Origin: Papiliotrema nemorosa
Taxonomy: Eukaryota > Basidiomycota > Tremellomycetes > Tremellales > Rhynchogastremaceae
NCBI GenBank assembly: GCA_032158125.1
Contig: JASKOT010000019.1
Location: 1-64,000 of the forward strand
Length of the DNA stretch: 64,000 bases
Direction: 5' to 3'
Shown: piece after piece, positions 35,935 to 47,104 of the stretch
How positions within the stretch are numbered: position 1 is the stretch's first letter
Layout: each line of letters starts with the position of its first letter
The notes under the pieces: model-generated
Told to the model about the DNA's origin: nothing
Database searches by the model: none
The model's input: the letters and a program-made list of their open reading frames with translations, nothing else
Program-made: the position numbers and the translations under genes

Positions 35935-37692
35935 CTATCGGCCCTCGAGCGAGGCCAAAAAGTCTGAAAACTGTCTGATCAGTGTTGTCCTAAACACACC
36001 AAACATCTCCGCTCACCTTGAGAGCACCCGCTCTCACTTGATCCGCCATGTTTTGCACCTCTGGACTGGCCAAAACCTTACCCGCCATATCCCTGATACC
36101 CCTCTCCAACCCTTGAATAGTCTCATTCTCCCCTAATTGACCCAGCAAACTCTCATCGTTGCCTCCACCTCCCCCACTCCGAGGTCCATACGCATCTCCT
36201 TCCTCTTCGTCTTCTTCTGGTCGACCGAAGTAGGCGTTGGAAGAGATGGCTGTCGCTCCGGAGAATTGTTGCAGACGTGTCTTGGCCTCGGAAGACGATT
36301 GAGCATCATAGTTGCCTCGGCCAAAGTACATGTCGGAAGAAATGGCTAATGGTTAGCACACAACCTTTCACCAATGTGTTGCGACTCACATTTCTGGTTG
36401 CCAAACTTTTCTCGAGCCTCATGGTGGTCATCCACAAATGTTCGCCTGAGAATCAGCATCGCCCGTTGCTACCTCGCCATTGCGTCACTCACGTCTTTGG
36501 CTGAGCCACCACTGGCGCACCGATCGTCTGTCCAAATCCGAGCCTGGCCACCTGAGGCTTGTCCACAACAACATCCCTCTTGGCGGCAGACGATCCAGTG
36601 GCCGACAACGGCGTAGCACTCCTACTCTCCTCTCCCCTCTTTTTCCTTTCTGCAGCTTCCCTCTCCCTGACCGCTTTGGCCTCTTCTTCTTCCCTCTGTT
36701 TATCATAACCCAACCTCTTGATCCTCTCCTCCTCCTCTACTGCCTTTTTCTGCGCCTCTTCAAAGTTTATACTGGTGGTGGCCTTCTTGGCTCCGAGTTT
36801 GGAGGATTTAGGTCCGGTCGAGGTGGAGGTGGTGGAAGAGGATAGACGGGATGTGGCTGCGGGTCGAGTGATAGGTGTTCCACGTAATGAAGAAGAAGTG
36901 ACAGTTCGAGGAGCGTTTGCTTTGGCGCCGATGGAAGGAGGAGCAGCGGGACTTTTAGCAGCAGCAGGGGAAGGCTTAGTAGCGGCAGGTTTATCCCACG
37001 TGTCGAAGAAATCGTCTGTCGAGGCTGAAGGGGTGTTGGACGCAAGGGGGGTGAGCTCCAAGCCGTCTATGTGGATCCCGTGAGGGTTTCTGCCCATTAG
37101 AATACAACTCGGATGCAGAGGTCAGTGCTCACCTCTGGGCATCCTCCTGGACGCGTCGGGCCAATTCCTCCTTGTACAATCCTGCCTGTCGAGACGTATA
37201 CCTTCCCCTCGCATCGGTGTTTTGAGGTGGGAGAAGGGTCTGTCCACCGTGTTTGGTGAAGAAGTCAGCGATGACTCCGTTCCCTCCGACTTTGAGGGTA
37301 CGTAGTTGGGTCAATGACCAAGAGTCGAGGTTTGTCGATCTGGAATGTCAGCACGGGAGACATAAAAAGTGAGGTGTAGATGCTTAGTCGCGACAACTTA
37401 CCGGACGAAGGAGATGTGCACACCTAGATTACGGTGGACCGACGAACAATCGAGACATAGGTATATACCAAAAGTCACACTAGTCCACGTCGGGTTCTTG
37501 GCTTGACAATCAAAGCATACCTGAGCGTCAGCCAGGTCCTCGCACATCACTCGGCCGTTTATTACCAAGACCCCTGCCTCAACCTCCCCATTGGGTCATG
37601 AGAGCGTGGGTCGGTTGGATATTCACCTTGTTGGCCTTTTCCTTTTTTAAATGAGCAAACGTCGCCGTCGTCTGAGCTTTGGTAGGGTCCAT
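35935..37692 (-). CDS. GLO3: ArfGAP, Glo3-type ADP-ribosylation factor GTPase activator
   Basis: It stimulates GTP hydrolysis by Arf1 on COPI coats, acting in Golgi-to-ER retrieval. Start [22 protein letters not shown] (ATG 37690-37692), then after introns [20 protein letters not shown] continuing [20 protein letters not shown]: this is the C-x2-C-x16-C-x2-C zinc finger with the catalytic Arg in VHRNLG. Then [16 protein letters not shown]. The central part is Ala/Ser/Pro-rich and disordered, followed by a charged coiled region ([20 protein letters not shown]). The Glo3-specific C terminus has [14 protein letters not shown] and [12 protein letters not shown] repeats (Glo3 motif) and ends [15 protein letters not shown] at TAG 35935-35937. 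The double SS-x-YFGR motif separates it from Gcs1. Expected to be important for growth. Confidence 0.93.
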
Positions 37693-37754
37693 CGTGACTC
37701 GACTCCTGAGGTGGTGCAAGTCTGAGCAGGAGGATAGGTGACAGGGAGATGAAG

Positions 37755-37784
37755 TGGGTATGGGTATGGGTATGGGTATGGGTA
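37755..37784. repeat. (TGGGTA)5 microsatellite
   Basis: Five perfect TGGGTA units in tandem, about 60-90 bases upstream of the GLO3 start. The G-triplets resemble telomere sequence but the unit differs from the TTAGGGGG of this genome. Confidence 0.9.
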
Positions 37785-38007
37785 GTATTGAACCTGGGGC
37801 TTGGAGCGACGCGTTGGAGGGGGGATTGGCGTTATTCGGGATTATTCTTGACCCATTTTATCCCAGAATCAGCTGATTACAAAAGGCAGTTGCAGCTTGT
37901 AATGATCCCGATCCCCCTTGATTACAAAACCGCTTGGACCAATACAAATCACTTTGTAATCACCCCTTCCCCTCCCCCCAGTCCAGTCACCTTTTCCTCG
38001 ACGTCAT

Positions 38008-38024
38008 CCCCCCCCCCCCCCCCC
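38008..38024. repeat. Poly-C tract (17 C)
   Basis: An uninterrupted run of 17 C followed by a G-rich stretch (GGCGGCGGGGG). Assembly length of such a run may be inexact. Confidence 0.85.
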
Positions 38025-38128
38025 TTGGGTGACCGGCGGCGGGGGAGATCCAATGACTAAGCAAGGCCCGACAGCGACGACGGTATAAGAGGCAGCGACG
38101 GCCATGATTCGGATGGCAGAGACGCATC

Positions 38129-39556
38129 ATGTCGCAACAGGCTCAAGGGGTACCTACCACGCTCCCCAACCCATTCCACACCTTCCCCCACACACCCACC
38201 GTACCCGTCTCACCGTATACCATCGACATCCCGCAAGAGACGATTGATGATCTGAAGAGAAGGCTGAACGATGCTCCGACTCCAAGGACGACATTCGAGA
38301 ATAGTCACACGGATGAACAGCTGGGGATCACTCGGAAATGGTTGGTCGATGCCGTGGAAGAGTGGAAAAAGTTTGATTGGTGAGTCTACCCGACCGGAAG
38401 ATGATGGGGAATGATGGAGACTGATGTGCAGGCGAAAGACCGAAGAAAGGTTGAATGCTCTACCCAACTACACTGCCAAGATCAATCACCTCGATGTTGA
38501 CTTTGACGTCCATTTCATCGCTCTCTTTTCCAAGAAGCAGGACGCCGTACCGGTGGTGATGACCCACGGCTGGCCCGGTAGGCACTCCTATTGCGATGTA
38601 GTATGAAAGGTTGCTGAGTGGTAGGAAGTGTCATCGAGTTTGTACCCTTATTGGAACACCTGTCCAAGACTTACACTCCCAACACCCTACCCATCCACCT
38701 CGTCGTGCCCTCCCTCATTGGGTACGGTTTCTCTTCTCCTCCGCCCATCGACAGAGACTTTACTACAAGAGACGACGCTGCCATCTTTGACAAGTTGATG
38801 AAATCTCTCGGGTTTGAAAAGTACATTGCTCAAGGTGGAGATGTCGGAGCGCTCGTCTCGAGCTTCCTCGGTGCTGATTTTGACGGCTGTCAGGGTGAGT
38901 CACACAATTCCTCAATACTCCGCCTGAGATCTTCCGTCGCGCTGACACAATAGCCGTTCACCTCAACATGCTCGTAGCGGATCCATCATTGGCCGAAGAG
39001 ATCAAGTCTCTCGAGTTGGACGATTTCGACCGTAAAGCCATGGAACGATTCGATCATTTCCAACAGTGGGAGTTTGCTTACAAGCACGAACACGCCACAA
39101 AGTCGGGTACGATTGGATTTGTACTGGAGAGCTCCCCCGTCGCTCTGCTATCTTGGTAAGGCTGCTCCCGATCGCGACCAACATTTGCTGATGTGAAGGA
39201 TCGGGGAGAAATTCATCGTATGGTCCGACGAGACCCCTTCACTCGATACCATCCTGTCCAACACGTCCATCTACTGGTTCAACCAAACCATCTCTACCGG
39301 ATTGTACCACTACCGCTCCACATCTGGTAAAAAGGCATCAAAAGAGTTCAAACTCCCTCAGCTGGGAGATAAACCCGTAGGATACAGTTTCTTTGCTAAA
39401 GAGATTCATCCTGTACCGAAAATCTGGGCCGAGAAGATTCTCAATTTGGTCTGGTTCCGACGACATGAGAGTGGAGGTCATTTTGCCGCTCTGGAAAAGA
39501 CGGAAGCGTTTTGGGAGGATGTCAAGGAATTTGTGGAACAGGTGTGGAAGAATTAG
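38129..39556 (+). CDS. Epoxide hydrolase (alpha/beta-hydrolase with EHN domain)
   Basis: A soluble epoxide hydrolase of the microsomal-type fungal family. The N-terminal EHN domain (YTIDIPQETIDDLKRRLNDA, then GITRKWLVDAVEEWKKFDWRK across an intron) wraps the catalytic fold. HFIALFSKKQDAVPVVMTHGWPG supplies the HGxP oxyanion site. The nucleophile Asp lies in IAQGGDVGALVSS, where the aromatic usually beside it is replaced by Val. A cap region follows, and the catalytic His is in RRHESGGHFAALEKTEA. It ends VEQVWKN at TAG 39554-39556. Five short introns. No signal peptide. It probably opens epoxides of xenobiotics or fatty acids. Divergent from GLO3. Confidence 0.88.
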
Positions 39557-40503
39557 GTAGAGGGAGGATGAAGCCTTGAGTCTGCAGGGGTGTTGACTTT
39601 TTGTATGGGGAGTAGCTCGTCTATGTATTGTATGGATCCATCTGAGTTGGTTCATTATTGTTGGCTTCAATAGCAGGCGTGTCTTTGATACCTCAGACGG
39701 TGAAGAGAAGAGGTAGGTGGGATTGGGCGATGTTACCATAAGCGGTCCGAGGTGGTATCGCCAAGCGATGCCGTCGGCGCGCAGAGATCTCCACGTTAAT
39801 CAGCTCAGCAGGGTGAACACAGCGCAGGGCAAGTACCTGAGGCGAAGGGGGTCAACGGGGGCGTTGAGCAGACTGAACGGGGGGGTCATGTATAGGAGGT
39901 AGGGGTGCCTGTTGGCGTCGAGAGGGGGATAGTGATGGTGGAGGCGAATAGGATGGCGACGACCTGCCCCCCTCTTCTTCTCAGTTGACGTTCATCCCTC
40001 CTCTTGCATTGTCATCGACGTCCCTTGTATCTCTCACCTGTACTTGTGCATAGATAATCCACCCTTACTGCTGTGTGAGTCTCCTGGAAGGGGGTACAGC
40101 TCACCGATCCAGACCTTACGGCGGGGAGTGTACCTGACCTGCCCCGAACCTGGCCATCTTGAACGGGGCTGGTGCACCTCTCACCACCCTCAAACACCCT
40201 CGACCTCGACCTCGACCGCTTCCACCTTCCTCGAGATTGACGACCGCGACGATCTCCTCATCTTCCACACATCCATCACGCGTAAAGAGACCTCGACCCA
40301 CTCTCCTATTCTCCGCTCTCCGCACTTCGGACCTTTGACTTGGATTGGTCATTCCACCCTTCTGAGTCTGGGTCATCCGATCACCACCCACCTACCTCAC
40401 TACCACCACCACCACCACCTCCTCACGCATCAAGCGCCTCCTTCACCTCTAGCCCGCTCACACCCACCCTATCGCTCGCCACGCTCGCGCTTGCGTTCGC
40501 GCC
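39557..40503. other. Intergenic region upstream of the Cdc4-like gene
   Basis: About 950 bases. The part from about 40170 is strongly C-rich on plus, with CAC/CTC repeats. Long open frames there are low-complexity by-products, and they lack ATG starts that fit the downstream gene. An upstream exon for the F-box gene cannot be excluded. Otherwise it holds its promoter and the hydrolase 3' UTR. Confidence 0.45.
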
Positions 40504-43095
40504 ATGGAAGGGTGGACGACCTCTCCCTCCGCACCTCCCACCTCCCCACCTTCCCGCTCAAACCCCTTTGGCATCTCCACCCTCTCGTCCCTCTCTATCA
40601 GACTATCCGACCATCTCCCCGCTCCTCTCCCTACACCCTCTTCAGCCTCTCCTCGACCTCCCACACCCAATGGCGCGGCCGACGCATCTGGACCTGGCGT
40701 GTTGAGTCCTCCTACCCCGGCACCCAGTCCTTCACCTAGGACCAAGGGGTGGCGTCATACCTCTGCAGACAGCGCGGACAGAGGCACAGATGAAGACCAT
40801 GTAGAGGAGTCGATGCGGATGGACGAGGACGAAGGTGCGGAGCGTGAAGAATCTATGGGAGGGAACACTGCAAGTGGATCCAAACCTCCCGGATGTAAGT
40901 TGCACTCAACCGAAGACTCAAGTCAAGATTGATCCTGTCGAGTAAAGGACGTGAGCTGAGCTGCAGCCGCACATGACCTCCTTGACCAGTTCAAACTCTT
41001 AAACTCCAAAGCCCGGTTCGCCTTTTTATCCTCTCTCATTGGCGAAATCACCCTTCCCGAAGCTCTTGTCCTGTCCAGACGAATCGAGCCAAAGTTGCGC
41101 AGGGATTTCCTTCGAGAGCTGCCGACCGAACTTGCACTCCACTGCCTGTCCTACGTGCGTCCAGTCCTCTCTTCTTCCTTTTCCAACCGCCATGCGTGTC
41201 TCATTGCTAATTCTAGGTGGAAGACGCTCGAACGCTCGCTCGAGCTTCACAGGTTTCTCGATATTGGACTGGTCTTCTTCAAGACGAAAACACATGGAGA
41301 GAGATGTGCGATCGACATCGATTCACCGCTATTCGATCCCCTTTGAACAGACCTAGAACACCTACCATCCCCCAACCCATCTCCAAACTCGCCGCGAGGA
41401 AATACCGGTTCAATACGTCGGATATGACTCTACCGGGAAACATGTACAGCGTGGAAAGTCTCAACAAGCCTTTACCTTTCCCTGCAAATTCGTCTACCAG
41501 TACTGAAGGATCCTCTTTCCGTGCCCAGTTCAAAGCGGCGTATCAGACCGGTGAGCTCGGGTCGGTCTCTTCTGGGGTCTGGGACTGATCACAGAATCCA
41601 ATTGGCTGCACGGAGGTAGAGTCTTGGCTACCCACAACAGCGCCACCTCAAGTGTAGTCACCTCTCTAGCGATGGACAAAAACTTTGTGGTGATCGGGAT
41701 GGCCGATGGACCGATTCACGTCTTTGACTCGCATTCTGGTGCTTTCTTGCGTACTTTGGACGGTCACGAGAATGGCGTGTGGACCTTGGTTCTCGTCAAC
41801 ACGGTCCGTCCAAAGTCCAACGAACCCAAATCAGACGGATCGAAGCGGTTTAATGCAGGCGCGACAAAGACTAAAGCGAGTTATAGGGATAATGGTCAAA
41901 CTCGACGATCGTCATTCAACAATCTCGACGCCTTCAACAACGCCACGGCACCTACTTCGAGCGACTCCAGTTTCATCCCCAGACCTAGCACTGTTATGGG
42001 CGTAGGAAACAATGAAGATGGGGATGGGGACTCGCATAGAAAGCCGACACAGAGTGATCCGTGTAATGGTGCGAATGGCTGGGGCAATACCCGACCATTA
42101 ATCGTCTCAGGCGGGTGTGATCGTCAAGTCAAAGTATGGGACGCCATCACGGGGTGAGCAGACCATGATTATTCTCCATGTTGTCGCTAATACATAGTGA
42201 CCTGATGTTCTCCATGCGGGGTCATACATCCACCGTCCGATGTATCAAGATTCTCGACGGTCGACCTGTTGGTGTCTCTGGATCAAGAGATCAGACTGTC
42301 CGAGTGTGGGACCTTGAGAATGGTCGAGCGTTACGCACTTTATCTGGCCACTCGCAGTCTGTCAGATGTCTAGAGGTTGCGGGGAATAAGGCCGTCTCGG
42401 GAAGTTATGATTACACTTGCAAGGTGGGTCCCACTTCATCCCATCAGCAACGAGTATACCGAGAGGCTTGAGGGTGGAGCTGATTACAGTTGTGGGATGT
42501 CGATACCGGAGAGTGTATACATACCCTTCGAGGACATTACCATCAGATTTATGCGGTTGCGTTTGATGGGGAGAAGATTGTTTCCGGTTCGCTGGATTCG
42601 ACCATCAGGGTGTGGGATGCTAAGACAGGGTGAGTGGCTCTACTCGTGTATCTCTTCTCGATCATGGTCCCCATTGCCTAGTCTCTCGACGCTGACGGCA
42701 GCGAATGCACGTCCCTACTCCAGGGACACACCTCTCTCGTTGGGCAACTCCAACTGTCTGGTGACATACTGGTCACGGGCGGCTCAGACGGCCGAGTCAT
42801 AGCCTTCAATCTAGCCACCAATACCTGTATTCACCGCTTATGCGCCCACGACAATTCCGTCACGTGTCTGCAATTCGACGAGCGGTTCATCATTTCTGGA
42901 GGAAACGATGGTCGGATCAAATTATGGGATGCTCGAACGGGAGTCTTCCTGCGAGAGCTGAGTCGAGCCGGGGATGCGGTATGGAGGGTGGCGTATAGGG
43001 ATGATCAGTGCGTCATCTTGTTGCAGAGGGGAGGCAAGACAATCTTGGAAGTGATCAGCTTCAAGCCAGAGCTAGGGGTCGAGGCGAGGTATTAG
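40504..43095 (+). CDS. CDC4: F-box/WD40 SCF substrate receptor (Cdc4-like)
   Basis: The substrate-binding subunit of an SCF ubiquitin ligase, acting on phosphorylated cell-cycle proteins in the nucleus. The N terminus is disordered and Pro/Ser-rich (PAPSPSPRTKGW) with an acidic stretch (VEESMRMDEDEG). A dimerisation-like helix, LLDQFKLLNSKARFAFLSSL, precedes the F-box: LRRDFLRELPTELALHCLSY continuing over an intron to VEDARTLARASQVSRYWTGL, then DENTWREMC. WD40 blades then follow: VVIGMADGPIHVFDSHSGAF, VSGGCDRQVKVWDAITG, VSGSRDQTVRVWDLENGRAL, VSGSYDYTCK with LWDVDTGECI, VSGSLDSTIRVWDAKTG, VTGGSDGRVIAFNLATNTC and ISGGNDGRIKLWDARTG. Arg residues in blades fit phosphodegron binding. Ends GVEARY at TAG 43093-43095. 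A disordered insert lies in the first blade. Confidence 0.88.
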
Positions 43096-43457
43096 GGTGA
43101 AGTGGGTGCAGTGGGTTGGTCAGTGTGCAGAGTGGTCATCTTGGGTTCAGAGTGCTTGGTTACTTTTCCCCGTTTGTTTCTTGTTGTGACATTTTAACGT
43201 ATCTATCCCTTTAAAATACAGGGGCTCTCATTCTAACATATCATGCAACTTAGTTCCTGTCCTCCCTGGCGTCGTCGATATGGCTACACTAATGCTCGTG
43301 TCGAGGCCGAGTTGATCAACAAAGTGAAAAGCAAGGTGTTTCAACCGTCAAGTGTTGTTTCAGCTTTCGTCTTCATTCTCGACATCCCGACCATTCTTCA
43401 ATCATCCCTCACACCGCTGTGGCTCTGACACACACCGCTGAGAGATAGCCTCTCACG
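43096..43457. other. Intergenic region
   Basis: The 362 bases between two same-strand genes hold the 3' UTR of the F-box gene and the promoter of the next. No element recognised. Confidence 0.5.
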
Positions 43458-45398
43458 ATGTTACAGCGCCTCGAACAGGTATTCGAGCTGTGCGCACCGT
43501 ACTTGGAGACTATCCACGACGTCCACGCTCTCCTCGGCGCCTCGAAATCTGTCAACTCTACAATCCACTCTTCCCTCACTCCTTCTTCCCTCCTCGGTAT
43601 CCTTCTCCGATCACCATGGCCAGATCGACGTACCTCGCAATGGATCATCTTCTCTTACATCGCGTCTTGTTTTCCTACCTTGCTCCAAGACGAATCTCAC
43701 CGTCGATCATACAAACGTTCAATCCCCAATTTCCCTCAAAGTCTCTTCTCTCTCGCTCAAGTGCACACAAGCTTCTTATCAGCCTGCACACCGTCATTCT
43801 CCCTTAAGAATGTAGGAAAGACATGGAGGAAACGCCACGAGATACTGGTATCTCTCACGGATCTCGTGGACAATTGCGTAGGGGAACAATGTTATGCCGT
43901 CCCTGATTTTTGGGACGGTGGACGGGAAGACGCAGCGACGCTATACGCTGAGCCTAGTATGTCCGTCTTGCAGATGGCGGTATATGGGGAGATGTGGGGT
44001 GGGCAGGTCGGACCGGCGTACGAGTCCTATCTCGAGTCACAGAGGGATCTAGGAGTCATGGGCGACAAGACGGCGTCGGAATTGGAGAATGAGGAGAGGA
44101 CGAGATCATCAAGTACTTCGACATCATATTCGGGCGGAACACTCAAACTCACTAAGGACAAGTATCACCTCCCGCGGCAACTTTCCGGGTGTGAGGTATC
44201 TCTCCGTGTCGAATGGGTAAAATACGCCATGCCAGATTGGCATACCACTTTACCCCTTCGGAAGACGTATCACCCATCAGGGATCACTTCGAGTTATCCT
44301 TCTTCCCCTGTTCTCGAGGCGAGTGGACTCGTGTCTCCCATCTCGACTCCCTCTCCTGTTGATCAAGATGAGGTCGTTCAAGATGAGGTCGACCAAGACG
44401 AGGTGGAAGAAGGCGGTATGGTAGTACAAGACGATCGAAGCGATGCCGACTCACCTATTCCTCCTTTCAATCCCAATGGACCTGTACCTATCGAAGAGCA
44501 CATGGCGGCACTCGAAAATGTAGATGATCCTCTACCAGAACCTCCTACATACACTCCCTCCGTCCATCCCCTTCGACAAATCAGAGAGGCGGGTGCGTAT
44601 GTGGACCATATGTCAGGAATAGGTTGGAGAGAAGACCACGTAGAGGTCATGTTGCATCTCTTGCAAGTTTCGCCATTATGGGCTCGAATCACAAAACGCA
44701 TTCGACAAAGGGCGATCCGTCTTGCTCTGTCGGCGCCATCTACACCCGTCGCCTCCTCCGAAAGTGCCGAGAACTCAAACGCAAACGCGCAAAAGGCGGC
44801 GGACAGCCAAGTGGAGGAGCAGATGAGTAATGGACATGAGAACCATGCAGATTTAGACAAGCGAGTCGTGGAGGAGTTTGGAACGACGATAACGGATTCT
44901 GAATGGGACGAACCTGTCTCGTGGAAGCAGATCTTATGTGAGGACGCACTATGGACAAGCGGTTGGGCAGGTCTGGAGATGATTGCCGATGCGTGGGAGT
45001 ATGATGTTGAGAATGTCAGCGCGGCTCAGAGGAGGGCTCGTCGTGCGTCGACCCTGGACATGGATAGAGATGAGGACGAGGCAGAAGTGCCAGCGAGCGG
45101 TCTGGGATCCGAAGACGAGGGAAGAACAATGAGAGACTCTCGTGGATTCGAGGGGGGTGTGGTAGACATAAATGGGGGAGGCAGGATATCAAACGACCAT
45201 CCGGCGATACAGAGGTTGATGGGGATATACCGCCAACTAGCTCAAATGGAGATCGAACCAGAACGAGTCACTCTCAAATCCCTCACTAGACCTCGGAGAA
45301 AAGGGGTCGTTGGATGGGTCGGGGTACCTTGTTTTTTGGGCGATTTGAGGTTGGTAGGTTGGGATGATGATCTTGGTCGAGAATGGGAGGTCAAGTAG
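43458..45398 (+). CDS. Orphan protein, 646 residues, single exon
   Basis: I do not recognise this protein. It is a long intronless frame, which is unusual among its intron-rich neighbours. The start MLQRLEQVFELCAPYLETIHDVHALLGASKSVNSTI resembles an F-box-like helical segment, but this is weak. The first third is helical with several Trp (WRKRHEILVSLTDLVDNCV). The middle is disordered with Ser/Thr runs and an acidic imperfect repeat (VDQDEVVQDEVDQDEVEEGG, at about 44356-44415). Then RQIREAGAYVDHMSGIGWRE and MLHLLQVSPLWARITKRIRQ look folded. It ends with a compact globular-looking domain (HPAIQRLMGIYRQLAQMEIE, GVVGWVGVPCFLGDLRLVGW). No signal peptide or membrane segment. Likely a nuclear or cytosolic lineage-specific protein. 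Confidence 0.75.
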   Translation: MLQRLEQVFELCAPYLETIHDVHALLGASKSVNSTIHSSLTPSSLLGILLRSPWPDRRTSQWIIFSYIASCFPTLLQDESHRRSYKRSIPNFPQSLFSLAQVHTSFLSACTPSFSLKNVGKTWRKRHEILVSLTDLVDNCVGEQCYAVPDFWDGGREDAATLYAEPSMSVLQMAVYGEMWGGQVGPAYESYLESQRDLGVMGDKTASELENEERTRSSSTSTSYSGGTLKLTKDKYHLPRQLSGCEVSLRVEWVKYAMPDWHTTLPLRKTYHPSGITSSYPSSPVLEASGLVSPISTPSPVDQDEVVQDEVDQDEVEEGGMVVQDDRSDADSPIPPFNPNGPVPIEEHMAALENVDDPLPEPPTYTPSVHPLRQIREAGAYVDHMSGIGWREDHVEVMLHLLQVSPLWARITKRIRQRAIRLALSAPSTPVASSESAENSNANAQKAADSQVEEQMSNGHENHADLDKRVVEEFGTTITDSEWDEPVSWKQILCEDALWTSGWAGLEMIADAWEYDVENVSAAQRRARRASTLDMDRDEDEAEVPASGLGSEDEGRTMRDSRGFEGGVVDINGGGRISNDHPAIQRLMGIYRQLAQMEIEPERVTLKSLTRPRRKGVVGWVGVPCFLGDLRLVGWDDDLGREWEVK

Positions 45399-45682
45399 GA
45401 TGGCAGGGTGGATGAATATCGAGCGACCTCGGCACTTATATGAGTAGCGTGATATGGTCTGTGCTTTCTTCGTCCGTCGGACATGCAACTTCGACGATGT
45501 GGCTGAAGCCCCTTAGGCGGCATCTTGGGGTAGATCTTGTCAATGAGACTCGCAGGCACGACCCGGATTACTCAGACAGGTTCTGCATTTCCAGATGTTG
45601 TCAGACGCTAAATACCGCGGTCACCATGCGATGGATGAGATCCTCACAAAGAACTTCTGGAGAACGCTTCACTTATCCTTCG

Positions 45683-46522
45683 TCAATCAGTCTCATCCGC
45701 TCCTTTCCCCATGGAGAAAAGCCAGAAATCGCCCTTTGTCTTGCCGTCCTTGTCTTTCCGTGCAGGGTCGAATATCATTGAAGCACCCCCTTGCTCTTCC
45801 TTCTTGAACTCCTCGAAGCTCTGATGACTAGGGCATAATAATGGCTCCTCATCAGAGTCATACAGTGTCATCTTCTCTATCTTCGAAACGATTGATTCGT
45901 CGTCTTGGTCTGTAGTTCCTACCCGCTCGGTACCCTTGAAAGTATGCACGTCCATCCCCCACCCTCGCATGAGTTGGTACACTGGAATCTCGTCTTTGAA
46001 AATATCTCCATCGCGGATAATGGCCATTTTCCACAGGGTAGGATCCCTCGACCGGAGGAGACTGTCGGAAAGACGAGACGCAAGGCCTTTCGCAGCAGTC
46101 CCCAAAGCGTCCCGAGGATTCTTCTTGAATTGCTGATTGAACGCTTCGACTTCTTCCGGGGTAAATCGGCCAGTGGTCACCCATTCGTCGACGCCCTTCC
46201 AATTCGGCTGGTCGGAAGCTTGCCATCGGGTCCCGGCGTGGCAATCGACAGTGGACAGCGAAGGGGCGACACCCTTTCGGTAGTGCGGGTTGAGCACGAT
46301 GGTCGGGAGCTTGGTGCAGCAGCTAGCCATTGGAGTGGGCTGTATGTTGGACTTTGATCGCGAACCCAACTTGAGTTTGCTGAATGGCCAGGCCGGTCTG
46401 CTGGGCTTGGAGCAAGGACATTTGAGACTTTGACAACTCTCATTGGGGCTCTTGGATAACCAAGAACAAGAGCAATGTGTATGAGTGGTGAGCAGGTTGG
46501 TAGTTGATTCTGACGGCGGCAT
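45683..46522 (-). CDS. Orphan protein, 279 residues, Cys-rich N terminus
   Basis: Not recognised. A single-exon frame with a true ATG at 46520-46522. The first 75 residues are Cys/Ser/Pro-rich (HCSCSWLSKSPNESC, LKCPCSKPSRPAW, MASCCTKLP), possibly a metal-binding or palmitoylated region. The rest appears folded: WKGVDEWVTTGRFTPEEVEA, ALGTAAKGLASRLSDSLLR, DEIPVYQLMRGWGMDVHTFKG, with an acidic segment and a C-terminal part reading MIFDPARKDKDGKTKGDFW. No signal peptide. It converges with the 646-residue orphan and is divergent from the HTD2-like gene across 582 bases, so it may share that promoter. Confidence 0.7.
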   Translation of the reverse strand: MPPSESTTNLLTTHTHCSCSWLSKSPNESCQSLKCPCSKPSRPAWPFSKLKLGSRSKSNIQPTPMASCCTKLPTIVLNPHYRKGVAPSLSTVDCHAGTRWQASDQPNWKGVDEWVTTGRFTPEEVEAFNQQFKKNPRDALGTAAKGLASRLSDSLLRSRDPTLWKMAIIRDGDIFKDEIPVYQLMRGWGMDVHTFKGTERVGTTDQDDESIVSKIEKMTLYDSDEEPLLCPSHQSFEEFKKEEQGGASMIFDPARKDKDGKTKGDFWLFSMGKGADETD

Positions 46523-47104
46523 GTGAGCGTATGATCAGCTTTGCCAGACAGACGTGATGTTGAACAATAAGTATGGATGAGGCAAAGTCATGACCATCGA
46601 GGAGAAGCGCTCTTATACGCACAAGAAGCAACAGCCACCCTTCTTGCACGAGACGAGGGAAAGCAGAGGCTACGGATATCAGTGCCTCGAAGGCTCACGA
46701 CATGCGGGTACTCACTCTTCTGAGCATCCTTTCACGACACGAGGTGGGGTCATTCTATGTCGAGGTCCCGCGGACTCATCGTCCAAACGCATTACAGCTA
46801 GAATCATGCCTCTCTCTGCTTCCGACTCGTACCTCACTTGCTTGCCTGCTCGAGACTCCCTATCCAGATCTCTGGGCCCGGTACGCATATTCTTTCGCTT
46901 TGGAGCGGTCATTGGTGGGGTCATTGAACGTCTCTTGCCGCTGGTCTGCTCGCTGTCGACTTGTTATCAGGACAGAGTCGGAAGGAAGACGTTTCGGTAA
47001 ATCTGATCGCCGGTTCAGTCGACTTTATCGAACCCATCGAACCTCAGCGACTTCCCTTGCAACGCGCCGCACTCGAGATAGGATCCGCCAGTGCACCAAG
47101 GACC
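46523..47104. promoter_or_regulatory. Divergent promoter, orphan / HTD2-like gene
   Basis: A 582-base region between two divergent starts. Long open frames on plus cross it, but they are out of frame with the HTD2 gene and show no family match. No defined motif seen. Confidence 0.45.

Larger units (their letters stand above)
37693..38128. promoter_or_regulatory. Divergent promoter, GLO3 / epoxide hydrolase, with simple repeats
   Basis: A 436-base region with a TGGGTA repeat (37755-37784), a run of 17 C (38008-38024), CCAAT near 38051 and TATAAG at 38084-38089, 40 bases before the plus-strand ATG at 38129. It must hold both promoters. Confidence 0.6.

Noticed and set aside
40044..40739. Long Pro/His-rich ORFs before the Cdc4-like gene
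   Set aside because: They arise from C-rich low-complexity DNA, open in several frames at once, and are out of frame with the F-box exons.
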